This document shows, one piece after another, positions 22,612-34,057 of a stretch of 64,000 nt of DNA. The notes under the pieces were generated by a model. That model had not been told where the DNA came from. It searched no databases and worked only from the letters and a program-made list of their open reading frames with translations. The stretch is taken from the NCBI GenBank assembly GCA_014529385.2, contig CM043964.1, positions 135,010,420-135,074,419 on the forward strand, in the 5' to 3' direction. Made by a program: the position numbers and the translations under genes. Source of the stretch: Adiantum capillus-veneris. Lineage: Eukaryota; Streptophyta; Polypodiopsida; Polypodiales; Pteridaceae. Position 1 is the stretch's first letter. The number at the start of each line of letters is the position of its first letter.

Positions 22612-22728
22612 CTCTCTCTCTCTCTCTCTCCCTCCCTCCCTCCCTCGCACGTCCCTCTCCCTGTGTGTCTCTCTCAGTTTTGAACCTTCTCACCTTCCTT
22701 GCCGCCTCCATAGCCACCGAGCTGCTGT

Positions 22729-22812
<84 letters not shown>
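22612..22812. repeat. (CT)n microsatellites in the leader of the DDE-like gene
   Basis: A CT tract with CCCT interruptions at about 22,612-22,650 and a long pure CT tract (almost 40 repeats) at about 22,734-22,811. The second tract ends five bases before the start codon at 22,816. CT-rich leaders are common in plants, but this length directly against an ATG is unusual. Confidence 0.95.
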
Positions 22813-22816
<4 letters not shown>

Positions 22817-23712
22817 TGGATAGTAGCGCAGGAGATTACTGTCTTGGTGATGCTCAAGACCTTTCTTTCGATGACATAGAAGTTGATGCTCAGGACCTCT
22901 CTTTCAACAAGGTAGAAGGTGATGCACAGCTCCTCTCTATCGACAAGATGGAAGGTGACGCACAGTTCCTCTCTTTTGACGAGGTACAAGGTGGCCCAAG
23001 CAATGTTCAGCAGATGCACATCAATTCCATTAGCACTAGTATTCCAGCCCGTAATCAGGCTTTCCTTCGTGATTATTGGGCTACAAAGAAACGCGCACAG
23101 AGAAGCAAGGAAAGACATCCTACGTCTGCTCTTGGATTACGGGAAGCCAGGTCAAGAAAGAACATTTGTGCAGCGGTGGCTCAATGTTGGTGCAAGCAAA
23201 AAGTAGGGATTGCAAAGAATGAGCAGAAGGAAATATTCCGGCAACTCCTGGACCACCAAACATTTTCCTTGCTGCAACCATCAAATTTCAGCAAAGTCAA
23301 GGACACTGTTGTATCGGGTGTGCGCAACACTTTGACTCAAATCAAGGTCCCTCATTCAGCAAGTGAACTTTTTGTAAAGAGAAGCTCTTTGGCAATGATT
23401 CTGAACAATAGTACAAACTCACAATCAGTAAACCAATCCAGAATGGCTAGTATCTTGGGGATCCATCGAAGGAATATAGCTGCAGCAAGCTCATGGCTAG
23501 AGAATAAAGATGAAGATGAAGTGTTGCCATTGAGTGCTTGTGAGAGACAATTGCCACGAGGAACCATTATTACCAATGAAACAAGAGATTTGGTATATGC
23601 CTTTTGGACATCAGAGAGCAGAGTTTCACCCAACAAGAAAGACATATGCAAGATGAGAATTGGAAGGAAAAGTGTCGTCAAACATCCTATACATCTACTC
23701 GACGAATCTCAG

Positions 23713-25435
23713 GTACCAACAACTTCTAGTAATTGTACATCTTGTTTGGTGCTACTTAAGGCTTATTTGGTCCAGACAGTACCAAATTTGGTAGTCTGTT
23801 GTACGGCAAAGGGTGTTTATAGTACCAAAGAATATCCATAAAGTACCAAATCCTAGCTATCGACTGCCAAAGCCTATCCATAGATTTTAAAACCCTCTCT
23901 ATAGAGTACCAAAACCTAATTATCCAATACCAATGCCTATGTATAGAGAACCAAAAGTCTATTTACAGAGTACCAAACTCAAGGATACCACCAAAGCCTC
24001 TCTGTAGAGTACCAAATCCTATCTTTGTAGGACCAGGATCTATTTATAGGGTACCCCACACTTCTGATAGTACGAAAGCCTATATGTAGAGCACCAAATC
24101 ATGTCTATCGAGTACCAAAGGCTATCTATGGAGTACCAAAGGCTATCTATGGAGTACCAAAGCACATCTGTAGAGTACCAAATCCGGTGTATCTAGTACC
24201 AAAGCATATGTATGGAGTACCAAAGCAGATCTGTAGAGTACCAAATCCGGTATATCGAGTACAAAATCCTAGCTATCGAGTGCCAAAGCCTATCCATAGA
24301 GTTTCAAACCCTCTCGATAGAGTACCAATACCTATTTATCCAGTACCAATGCCTATGTATAGAGAACCAAAAACTATTTACAGAGTACCAAACTCATCGG
24401 ATACCACCAAAGATTATCTGTAGAGTACCAAATATTCTCTGTAGAGTACCAAATCCTATTTGTAGAGTACCAAAGCCTATCACTATAGGACCAAAGTCTA
24501 TTTACAGGGTACCCCACACTTCTGATAGTACCAAAGCCTATATGTAGAGTACCAAATACTGTCTATCGAGTACCAAAGGCTATCTATAAAGTACCAAGCA
24601 CATATGTAGGGTACCAAATCCGGTATATCGAGTACCAAAGCCTATCTATGGAGTACCAACTCAGATCTGTAGAGTACCAAATCCGGTATATCAAGTACAA
24701 AATCCTTGCGATCGAGTGCCAAAGCCTATCCATAGAGTTTCAAATCCTCTCGACAGAGTACCAAAACCTATTTATCCAGTACCAATGCCTATGTATAGAG
24801 AACTAAAGTCTATTTACAGAGTACCAAACTCATCGGATACCACCAAAGACTATCTATAGAGTCGCAAATCCGCTCTGAAGAGTACCAGATCCTATCTGTA
24901 GAGTACCAAAGCCTACCACTATAGGACCAAAGTCTATTTCTAGGGTACCCCACACTTCTGATAGTACCAAAGCCTATATGTAGAGTACCAAACTCATCGG
25001 ATACCACCAAAGACTATCTGTAGAGTACCAAATCCTCTCTGAAGAGTACCAGATCCTATCTGTAGAGTACCAAAGCCTACCACTATAGGACCAAAGTATA
25101 TTTACAGGGTACCCCACACTTCTAATAGTACCAAAGCCTATATGTAGAGTACCACATAGTATCTATAGAGTACCAAAGCCTACCGACAATACCAAATCTA
25201 CGGTACCATATTTGGAACTTTTTGGTACTATTCAACTTGGGTGCACGTCTGTTCACTATTACAGTACCAAATTTGGTACTTTTGGGTACTATTGAACTTG
25301 GGTGCACGTCTGTCCACTATTATAGTACCATATTTGGAACTGTCGAAAGCCAGTTTTGGCACTACTGCAGTAGTGAAATTTTACCAGTACCATGATGTTG
25401 GTTTTTTTCTGAATCGTTTTGTTTTTGTGCCATAG
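23713..25435 (+). repeat. Phase-0 intron made of a 21-bp satellite
   Basis: Donor CAG|GTACCA at 23,713 and acceptor CCATAG|GTT at 25,435 join exons in frame. From about 23,840 to 25,210 the intron consists of 21-bp units near TCTGTAGAGTACCAAATCCTA. The units are grouped into a higher-order repeat of roughly 420-440 bp: a block with ATCGAGTGCCAAAGCCTATC recurs near 23,855, 24,270 and 24,710, and a block with GGGTACCCCACACTTCTGAT recurs near 24,050, 24,500, 24,940 and 25,110. Because 21 is a multiple of three, the array stays open (YRVPNP-type peptide). It should not be taken for a gene. Confidence 0.88.
25196..25345. repeat. GTACCAAATTTGG direct repeats at the end of the intron
   Basis: Two units of about 65 bp containing TGAACTTGGGTGCACGTCTG and ACTATTACAGTACCAAATTT, each ending in a palindromic ACCAAATTTGGT. 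The same unit occurs again after exon 2 (27,590-27,720). Confidence 0.85.
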
Positions 25436-27589
25436 GTTGAGCTGTACCAAAGATTCAAGAAGGCTCACCCAACAGTGGTAGTGTCTCTTAGATGCTTCGA
25501 GGCATTGAAGCCATACTCTGTACGGAAGTTGAAGGACAGAAATACTTGCTGCTGTGTGGTTCATGTGTAGATGCTCTATTTCAAAGAGGCCCTTAAGCAA
25601 ATGCGGCAGAACAAGTTCGGGCACCATGGGAAAGGTCACCTTTGCACTTTCTCTGTTTGTTGCAGAGGTGATGAGAGAGGAACGTGTTTTGCAAACCAAG
25701 CAGTGTGTCAACACATCACCATTATGTGGGAATCCATCATGTGCCCAAAGCCTCCAAATTGTGAATACCATACAAAGAAATGCTTGATGGGGGACTGCTC
25801 ACAATGTGGAGTACGGAGGTTGACATTTTGTCCCGATGAGATAGCAGAGGATAGCAAGGAGGTGTCTATGAAGGTTTTCATGGAGGTTGGAACAGGACAG
25901 GTTCACGAAGGTGGGAGTGAGAAGAAGAGAAAGGAATTGATTGTGCAACGGATGAAAAGTGGGACTTTTCTTAGCCTAATTTTCAGCCCATCTGATAGGC
26001 TTCATCAAGCACAACTTTGTCTTCCGCTGGCAAGACCAACAATTCAAGGACTGTTTGCAAAATTTTCCTAGCAACATTGTAGTATCTGTTATTGACTTTG
26101 CGGAGAATTATTCCTTTAAAGTTTAGTATGAAATTCGGTCAATGCATTGGTGGTCTACCCAAGTCACAATACTTGTGCACATCACTTATTTAAGAAATGC
26201 AGCAGGTGGTACACAGAAGACGCTACACTTCTACATATCGGATGACAAGCAGCATGACACATTGTTTGTATAACATTGTTTCTTGCTGCATGACAAGTGG
26301 CTGAAAGAACAAGGACATTCTCTGCAGCAACATCGGGTTTGGTCAGATGGTGCTGCTTCACAATTCAAGGCGCGTAGACCTTACTATTTTGTGGCCAGGT
26401 ACTATCAAATGACAGGCTTGCACATGATTCATAACTTCTCTGCATCTGGCCATGGAAAAGGTGAACATGATGGGGCAGGGGCAGTCATCAAGATAACTTT
26501 GATGCATGAGGAATTGAAACTAGATGGCTGGCGTATGAAGAGCAGCCGATGTTGTCAACTTTTTGAAAGCAACTTTTCAGCCAAGAGAACAGTCTCAGAG
26601 GTGTAATACGCAAAGAGTCTTTTGGCTTATCGGTGCGAATGAAGTGCAGAGCAATCTGCAATGGGATTGTGAGTGCATCGTTGGCTCCCGCTCATTTCAT
26701 TGTGCTGATGGCTATTCACAGGACAACCGCACCGCCATACGCTTTCGATTACTTTCATGCTTTTGTGATCCATGTATGTGTGGGTTGTGGACAAGATGCA
26801 GGAACAGAATGCACATTGAAGAATGGAAATATGTTTGCATCAAACCCTTGCCAGAGTTCGGGGTTACAATTAGGGATGACGAATCAGATGACGAGGAGGA
26901 GGGTGGAGATTCAACATCGATTTTGATGAGCCAAGTGTCCAACCTGCCACTATATGAAGGATGCCCTGAAATGTTAAGTGGCATGCTGTCTATAGGGGAT
27001 ATTTTGCAGTAAAAGCAGCTGAGGCAAACGAAGACTTCTACATTATCAAATGCACAGAAGTGTTGTATCAAACGGTGAAAGCACAAAAGGATAAGTGGCA
27101 TAACAAAGTTTTTAGAGGAGGGAAGGTTGTTGAAGGCTTTTTTTATGGCCAAGTTGAAGGAAAAGCTGATACATACTGGCTATTGGATCACACATCTCTG
27201 GTAATGATCTACACACATCTTGTTAGGGCCATACGTTTCCCGATGGAGCCTATTGCAGGATCCCTAGGTCAAATTTTACAATACAAGTTGTCTACTGAAG
27301 TATATGAGAGGGTATACAATAGCATGCCATATCATGATGATGAGAGTGACAAAGGTGCATCCATGTTACTTGAGAGCAATGAGAAGCCCTGATTGAACAA
27401 CTAAACCGGTAGTCAATAGTACCAAATCTGGTAGTCAACAGTACCAAGTGTATTCCGTAGTATGTGCTTTTTAGTGACTGAGTCAACTTGATTTTTTGGC
27501 CCTGAGCTTTATCTGTTCTCTCTATCTAGTTCTGTGTTGGTATGTTACCTTTAATTACATTACTGTTTCAGTTGTCCTCACTATATGTG

Positions 27590-27900
27590 CATTTGGTACA
27601 TTTTGGTACTATTGAACTTGGGTGCTTCTCTGTCCACTATTACAGTACCAAATTTGGTATTGTTTGGTACTGTTGAACTTGGGTGCATGTCTGTCCACTA
27701 TTACAGTACCAAATTGGAACTGCTTGAACTTGTTGTATCACTTATGGTTTACTTTATTGCTCTATCTGGTTCTGTGTTGGTATGTTACCTTTCATTACAT
27801 TACTGTTGGTATGGCACTATTACCTTCCATTATTGGCATTACATATCATTGGAATTATAAGAAATTGTTACCAAATAACTATATGGAATAAAAACTATCT
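27590..27900. repeat. Second set of GTACCAAATTTGG repeats, 3' flank of the DDE-like gene
   Basis: Two copies of the same 65-bp unit (TTGGTACTATTGAACTTGGG and CCACTATTACAGTACCAAAT), then a smaller duplicated segment (TTCTGTGTTGGTATGTTACC, at 27,533 and 27,772). A possible poly(A) signal AATAAA occurs at 27,887. Related GTACCAAATCTGG copies also occur at 27,418-27,445. Confidence 0.75.
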
Positions 27901-28179
27901 AGGTCATTTTAAGGAATCATTATGAAAACTTGATGGCATGATAAAATAAATCCATACAACAATAAACATAATAAAATGTAATAAAACAATTTCGTGAAAT
28001 AAAAAAATGATCGTTTTAATCATTACAAATGAACTTTAAAAAAAACCCTGGTATAATGAATCGACTTCATGGAAAAATAATTCTTTTAATTATAATAAAT
28101 CATCATAATAAAATATCACTGTATTAAAATGACTTTAGCTAACAAAAACTATCTCAATTATATCAAGTTATCCATGAAA

Positions 28180-28910
28180 CAATGCTATGGAACAAAAAAA
28201 CATCTCATTACGAAACGATCAGTATCATCATGAAAATGCATCATGGTTTCATGGAACGATTCCACGAAAGAATAAATTTCCTACTAACAAGCAATCAATA
28301 CAAACAACTTCTAATCATGATGAAAACAGCATGGTTTCCTGAAACGACTCCATGAAAGAATAAATTTCTTACTAAGAAACAAGCAATACGAACGACTTCT
28401 AATCATTATGAAAACATAGCATGTCTCATGGAACAACTCCATGAAATGATAACTATCCAATAGAAAACGATCATGAAAACACATCACAACATCATGGAAC
28501 AACTCTATAAATGAATAACCATCTTAGTATGACTTCTAATCACCATGAGAATACATCACGACATTATGGAATAGCTCCATGAAACAATAACCATCTCAAT
28601 GAAAAACGATTTGTATGAACGATCTGTAATTGCCATGAAAATGCATCATGACCTCACGAAACAACTCCATGGAATAATAATCATATCAATGTTAAACGAT
28701 CAGTATAAATGACTTCTAATCATCAAACGTATCATGAAATCATGTAATTATTTCAAAAAAAGAACAAACAATACGAACCACTTCTAATCATCATGAAAAC
28801 GCATCATGAAAAAACTCTATGGAATAATAACCATCACAACAATGACCGACTAGTAAGAACAACTCATAATCATCACATGAAATCATATATCTCAATAACA
28901 AACAATCATA
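28180..28910. repeat. Degenerate minisatellite (about 90-130 bp units)
   Basis: Repeated modules of ACTTCTAATCATCATGAAAA, CATCATGGAACAACTCCATG and AATAACCATCT recur about seven times. Unit length varies because of indels. Flanks 27,900-28,180 and 28,910-30,104 are AT-rich and hold no coding region that I can support. 29,885-30,100 looks like the leader next to the primer site. Confidence 0.65.
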
Positions 28911-30104
28911 AAAAATGATGATGAGTAAAAACCATAGGTGTCTTATATTTTAGCTATTGAAAGTAAATTGTTAAAATGTATCTCTTTGATAAATCATAAA
29001 AAAAAATAGAACTCTTTGATAAATCATCAAAATATAACTTTTTGATAAATCATCAAAAACATAATCATTGACATTCACAAAGAAGATAAATAATGTTAAT
29101 TGTCAAAGTATAAGTATCAATATTGACTGAAGATTATAAAATAAATAATCAATATCATAAGTATTTGAGATGTAACTACATAGATCATTGAAACATAACA
29201 CTTTAATATTCATACAGAAAGAACAAAAACAATTATCCAAACATAAAGCTTTAAATACAATAGATTATCAAAATTGTATAACTCTCAGTAATTTCAATAA
29301 ACAAAAAGAAAAATAAAAAGATTCAAGTGATATAAGTTTGATGTAACTCGATGTACATGCATCAAAATATATGTGATACATATAAAGAGTAAGTATAGAG
29401 ATCAACCAATTTATCTACTTAATTCAATATATAAATTGAATTAAAGATGATGTAAATTTAACAGTCTTAACTTTTAATCTATTACTTTTACATAAACCAA
29501 ATTGCATATGATCCATTAAAAAAAACAAATGTAAAAATTACGTAAGAAGAAGAATTGAAGAATTGTAATTTCAATATGCTTAACTTCTTCTCTAATTTCT
29601 TCTATACAAATCAAATTGCATATAATCCATAAAAAGAAAATCCAAGAATCATGCAACAAAAACCTCAACATGTATCAATAAAGAAAGCTAAATGAATACA
29701 ACATAATTAACTCTTGATCTAAGTTCATTTATGAAAATCAAATTGAATATGATGCATGAAAGATAAATCAAAGATTCATATAACAAGAAGCTTAACACAA
29801 ATAGATTCAAAAATATAAAAGTTCATATTTGTGATGATTTCAATTAAAAGTAGTTACCAATTTCTTATAAATTACTTCTGGTCTAAAATTTGACAAATCT
29901 GTCATGATCAGCAGTTCACAACATGCCAGAACCTTAAGAACAACTCTTCAAACATCAAAATCCATGTTTTGAGCAAAAAGTTATAATGATTTTATGTTTT
30001 GTTGAGTTGCAGATTTTTGTTGCGCAAGCACCGCCGCACAAAGCCGTGCAAGATACAAAAACGATCTATTTTTGTGAAGAAAAAACAACCACACTCTGAT
30101 ATTG

Positions 30105-30243
30105 TGTTGAGAAGATAGAGAAAGAGAAGATGATACGTAGAGAGTGCAATCCCAAAGTGTGTAGAATACGCACACAAGATAGTATATATCTATAGAGGAG
30201 ACCCAAAGCTATATTTAGAGTAGCTTCACATATAAGCCCAATA
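30105..30243 (-). repeat. 5' LTR of the pol-less element
   Basis: Homologue of 21,991-22,135. It follows a primer-site-like sequence (rc of CTCTGATATTG, 30,094-30,104) and is followed by the target duplication ATTTT. 30,244-31,202 beyond it shows nothing that I can assign. Confidence 0.75.
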
Positions 30244-31202
30244 ATTTTTTATATTTTAATAAATTTTCAGTATTTGAACAATATTTAAATGTTTTGATCG
30301 AATTAGAACAAATGTTTATCCATGAATCAAAATCTAAATTAGAAATGTCAAAAGTTGGAAGTAAGTTTTTGTTCTACATAGATGTCTTATTGTAAGAGTA
30401 TGTTTTGCTTTTTGTTTTAGTCTAGATGCTTTGTTTGTAGGTAATAGTTTTTATTTTTTCCTTTTATTGTATATTTGATGATCTCAAGATTTCAATATAC
30501 TTATATTGATAAGTATATTATTTCTATTGAGTGTAGACTAATATTCTAATATGGAGAGAAGTTCTTTTTTATCTTATTGTGGATATCAAAACATTAATAT
30601 AAAAATGACATATCTTGTGCTATAGTCAATTGATAAGTCTTTTTAAGATGTTAAAAAGCTTCTTGTAAACTAGCAAATGGTAAAACTTAAGAAGTTAGGA
30701 TACAAAGCTATATATAATTTGATGTTAATTATCAAAGAAACAATAATCATATTTTTCAATGATTTTTTCAAATTATAAGGACATGACATGTTTGTACATG
30801 TAAGATAGCATCCTGATGAGCAATCTCATAGGATTTTTTTTTGCTATATCAGGTTGTTGCATTATGTCACACCTTTCCAGTTCCAAGTACTTCTAACTAA
30901 ACCTAGAGTGAGACCCTCACATAACATTTGCTAAAACATAAATACTCATTGACCTCCCCTTTCTAGGCCACATGATCCATCACTGCAACAACCTACCCCA
31001 TCATGTCTCTCATAAGTTTCACTAATTGGACTAGGTGTATCTTGTGCCTTAGTTGCAATCTATTTTTAGGCTCCATCTTGGAGCTTCTCAACTTTATCTA
31101 GGAGGCCCTATTGGATCAGCCCTCTAAGGCACTCGTTGGCCCTATTTTGGGTTGTTTTTTGATCCATTTTCAGCTTTTTGCATAGGATAATTGGGGTCAC
31201 AC

Positions 31203-32883
31203 TGTCGAGAAGTTTGTGGTCTTGCCAGGAAAGCACCGGGCTTTTGATTGTGAGGGTTTGTGAGAAAACTCCAAAGACTATAAGGAGTTATACCGTAGAT
31301 GCCATGAAGTCTAGGGTTTGGAAGAAAGTGCAATCAAAGAAGCCCCACTCTTTTTCTCTTGCACTGACACACACACAAAGAAAGAACTCAAAAGAGAATA
31401 TCAAAAACAAAACAAAGATAAAAACATCAAAGCTATGGCTGTATTGTATCATGGGTAATATGAAAGGGCTAATAGATGAGTTAATGATAGTGTTTAATAT
31501 TTGCCAACCAAAATGACTACAAATTGTTCTTTGGAATTGAAATTCTTTTGTGCTTACCATAATATATATGTTTTGTCTAGTGATTGGGATTAATTTTGTA
31601 CAAATCCTCTTGGTTCACAGCTAGATAACAACACTTATGTCAAAAGAAAAGCTATAGTCTATAAGGGGAAGTATGATAGGATCCTGTGAAAGAAGTATTT
31701 CATTAAGCCTTTTTGGGCCAAAGAGAAACACTATACGTTCTTAAAAGTATATTTTATGTCTAATCCATACGTTAATTATAATAAACTGTATAGAGTGAAG
31801 TGATAGAAATTCACATCATGTGGATTTATCTAGGATAATTCTAGTATGTGAAAAATATAGATATGAAAGAAATGAAGATAAGAGATGTTTCCCTCCCAAG
31901 CTCTATTCTTGCCCGTACGCAATAAGGATACTTCGGGGAGAGATGTATCTATAGCGGGGAGAGATGTAACTTGTACACTAGTATTTATTCACACTAAGGT
32001 TGTTGATAGAGTGTTGTTGCTTGAATGCTTTCAAGAGAAACAATTAGGACAAAAGAGAGATAGAGATAGGAGTAGAGGTAGAAGTAGTAGAAGTAGAAGT
32101 AGTAGAAGACATGGAGGTTTAGATTGGTCTTAGAGATGAAAAACAAAAAAATCAACAAGATAATAAAGAAAATAAAACACCTTACTTATTAATCCCTTCA
32201 AAAGTATTTTCCAATTTGATGAATATGGAAAGAGATAGAAGACTTTGGCCTTGATTGACTAGAGTTGATGTTTACAAGGATGCTTACAAGTTTAGCTAGC
32301 CTTGCTCAAAGGCAAGTGTAGGGCTAAAGGCTAATTTGGCATGAATCCTCTCACTTACTCTTGAAGGGTTTTCAAGGAGGAAGAGGTCATATTTTATAGG
32401 TTAAGGGAACCCTTAAGGGTTACACAAGAAAGAGAAGAGCCAGTGTGAACAGGAACTGGCAAAGTTTGAAATGGGTTGTCACTGCATGATGTGGACAGAC
32501 TGGGGTCCATCATTTTGATCATATATTCTCAACCCTGGCTCCAAATAAAAAAGTTAAAATAGGGACAAAAAATTCATCTAATAATCTATAACCCCCATTT
32601 TATATATTTTTTTCAATTCAAATTGAAACCTTGTGTAAAAATTTCACCAAAATAGGGTACATTTTTTGCAGTAAAAGTCTTCTTGTGGTCCTCTTAGTCT
32701 AATGGACACCTCATGCTATATGAAAGCATGAAATTTCTCCTTGACAAAGTTTTGTAATCATCCTTGCAATAATGCATTAAAATAGGTATATCTTTGAGAA
32801 TTATGCAGGTAGTGTCCCACTAGGATTTGATTCCTTTCTAGTAGCTATTAAAAAGAAATATGAGAAAAATATAAAAATACATA

Positions 32884-32927
<44 letters not shown>

Positions 32928-33244
32928 TTATGTATACTAAAAGTTATCCTAGATATAGGATCTAGCTAGGGTGTGAGATGATAATGAGATAGTAGAAAGA
33001 AAGAACCAATGAGTTTTACCCTAAGTTAAAGAAGCGGAGCTATTGATGCTTCTTTCCATAGTACTTTCTAATGGTAAAGTAAGAATAGGTTATCATTGAG
33101 ATAAATATTAGGATGAGATAGAAAACTTATTATTATTCTTATATATACATATGTACATTATATGAAATATACTTATGTATCTAGAAAGTTTCAAGATAGA
33201 TATTATAGAATTTGTTCCCACTATGTACGTGTCACATCACAACA
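31203..33244 (-). repeat. 3' LTR of the decayed Ty3 element
   Basis: 2042 bp with (AT)n at about 32,889-32,919. The short open frames inside (for example 31,885-32,133 with an Arg/Ser-rich end) also occur in degraded form in the other LTR and are not genes. Confidence 0.85.
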
Positions 33245-33297
33245 TCTACCCCACCTGAATATCCTCTTGTATGTGTCACATTCGATCTTCTATAGGT

Positions 33298-33753
33298 TCA
33301 ATCCCCTTGTAGATCCTCTAGGATTTCATCTTCATTAATATGTTTCAACGTTTTATCTTCACTTTGATCTTCACTTGTGTCTTGCTCTTCCCCTTCCTCA
33401 AATGGTCCATAAGAGATTATAGGAGTCTGCGGCTCATCTCCTATCCCGTGTCTTCTAACATTTCTTACATGTTTTACACCAGTGATGCACATCTCTTTGT
33501 AAACTACACCACACAAACCCCGCCTGTAGAACCTTCCTATTGGTGATTTCAAGTGCAAATTTCCCTCCACAAACACCATCATGGCAACTTGAAATGATTT
33601 TGGTGATCTCTTTAGAGAGAGATACACACCTAAGAATTTGATCCTTACCGTTGCAGTAGAGGTCATCATTGATAAGGTAGTAGTTTGAACTAGCCATTGC
33701 ATTTGGCCATTAGTGAGATATCTAGGACAATCACATGTTTTTAAGAAAATCAA
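33298..33753 (-). pseudogene. Ty3 integrase zinc-domain fragment fused to a polyprotein C-terminus
   Basis: One frame (33,697-33,455) gives DGVCGGKFALEITNRKVLQA followed by VHHWCKTCKKC, the HHCC zinc-binding domain of Ty3 integrases. The neighbouring frame ends with an acidic tail (GEEQDTSEDQSEDKTL, stop at 33,298) of the type found at polyprotein ends. The catalytic core that should lie between is absent, so a deletion brought the two together. Confidence 0.75.
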
Positions 33754-34057
33754 TGCGTCTTGACAAGATTCCCTGGCTAGAGCATCAATGATAAAAAAAT
33801 CAAACTACCTTTGAGTAAATGGGAAGCCTACAGCTTCCAAAGTTTTGTGCCAATATCCTCTGGGATCCTAGGTAAAGAATATGATAATCACCTGCAAATG
33901 TACTAGCAATAATACTTCTTGCTTCATGCCAAAAAGTATAGGATTTGTAACCACCATAAGTGAAAGGATAATTGAGTACTTTAGCTCCTTCCAAGAAAAT
34001 ACTTAGAATCATTATCCCCAAGATTTTACCAAGAGTTCTCCATCTACGGCTTCCTTG

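Larger units (their letters stand above)
22816..27392 (+). pseudogene. DDE-transposase-like gene, two exons, several disabling changes
   Basis: Exon 1 (22,816-23,712, 299 codons): four 12-residue repeats of the form DAQxLSxDxxEG, a basic region, a helix-turn-helix-like MASILGIHRRNIAAASSW, and a VYAFWTSESRVSPNKKD segment. Exon 2 starts at 25,436 (VELYQRFKKAHP) and includes C-C-C/H-type cysteines, VIDFAENYSF (about 26,090), RSMHWWSTQVTI, RVWSDGAASQFK (about 26,335), SASGHGKGEHDGAGAVIK (about 26,450), a CFCDPCMCGLW cluster (about 26,760) and a C-terminal RAIRFPMEPIAG. The D in DFAENY, D in SDG and acid in HGKGxxDG look like a DDE triad. The order and motifs match a transposase-like family that I remember from uncharacterised, mainly animal, proteins. 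I cannot name it. Breaks: TAG 25,568, shift near 25,970, TAG 26,124, TAA 26,271, shifts near 26,600 and 26,990. Confidence 0.65.
21991..30243 (-). mobile_element. LTR-bounded element without pol (copia-type ends) enclosing a DDE-like gene
   Basis: A 145-bp block at 21,991-22,135 (TGTTGAG ... CTCAACA) and a 139-bp homologue at 30,105-30,243 (TGTTGAG ... CCCAATA) are in the same orientation. Both are flanked by ATTTT (21,986-21,990 and 30,244-30,248), a 5-bp target duplication. Inside the right copy the minus strand reads CAATATCAGAGTG, close to the initiator-Met primer site TGGTATCAGAGC. Inside the left copy the minus strand reads TTTGAGCGGGGC, a purine tract. The element is therefore on the minus strand. 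I see no gag, RT or integrase in 8.25 kb, so it is a large derivative or its interior was replaced. Confidence 0.75.

Noticed and set aside
22690-23118. Long Arg/Glu-repeat frame on the minus strand
   Set aside because: It is the complement of the CT microsatellite and the start of the DDE-like exon.
24187-24547. Open frames with YRVPNP-type peptide repeats in the satellite intron
   Set aside because: They are open only because the satellite unit is 21 bp. The same array lies between good splice sites and no start context or domain supports a protein.
31885-32133. Arg/Ser-rich frame ending in RSRGRSSRSRSSRRHGG
   Set aside because: It resembles an SR domain but lies in the Ty3 LTR and comes from an AGTAGAAG simple repeat, also present in the sister LTR at 37,530-37,560.
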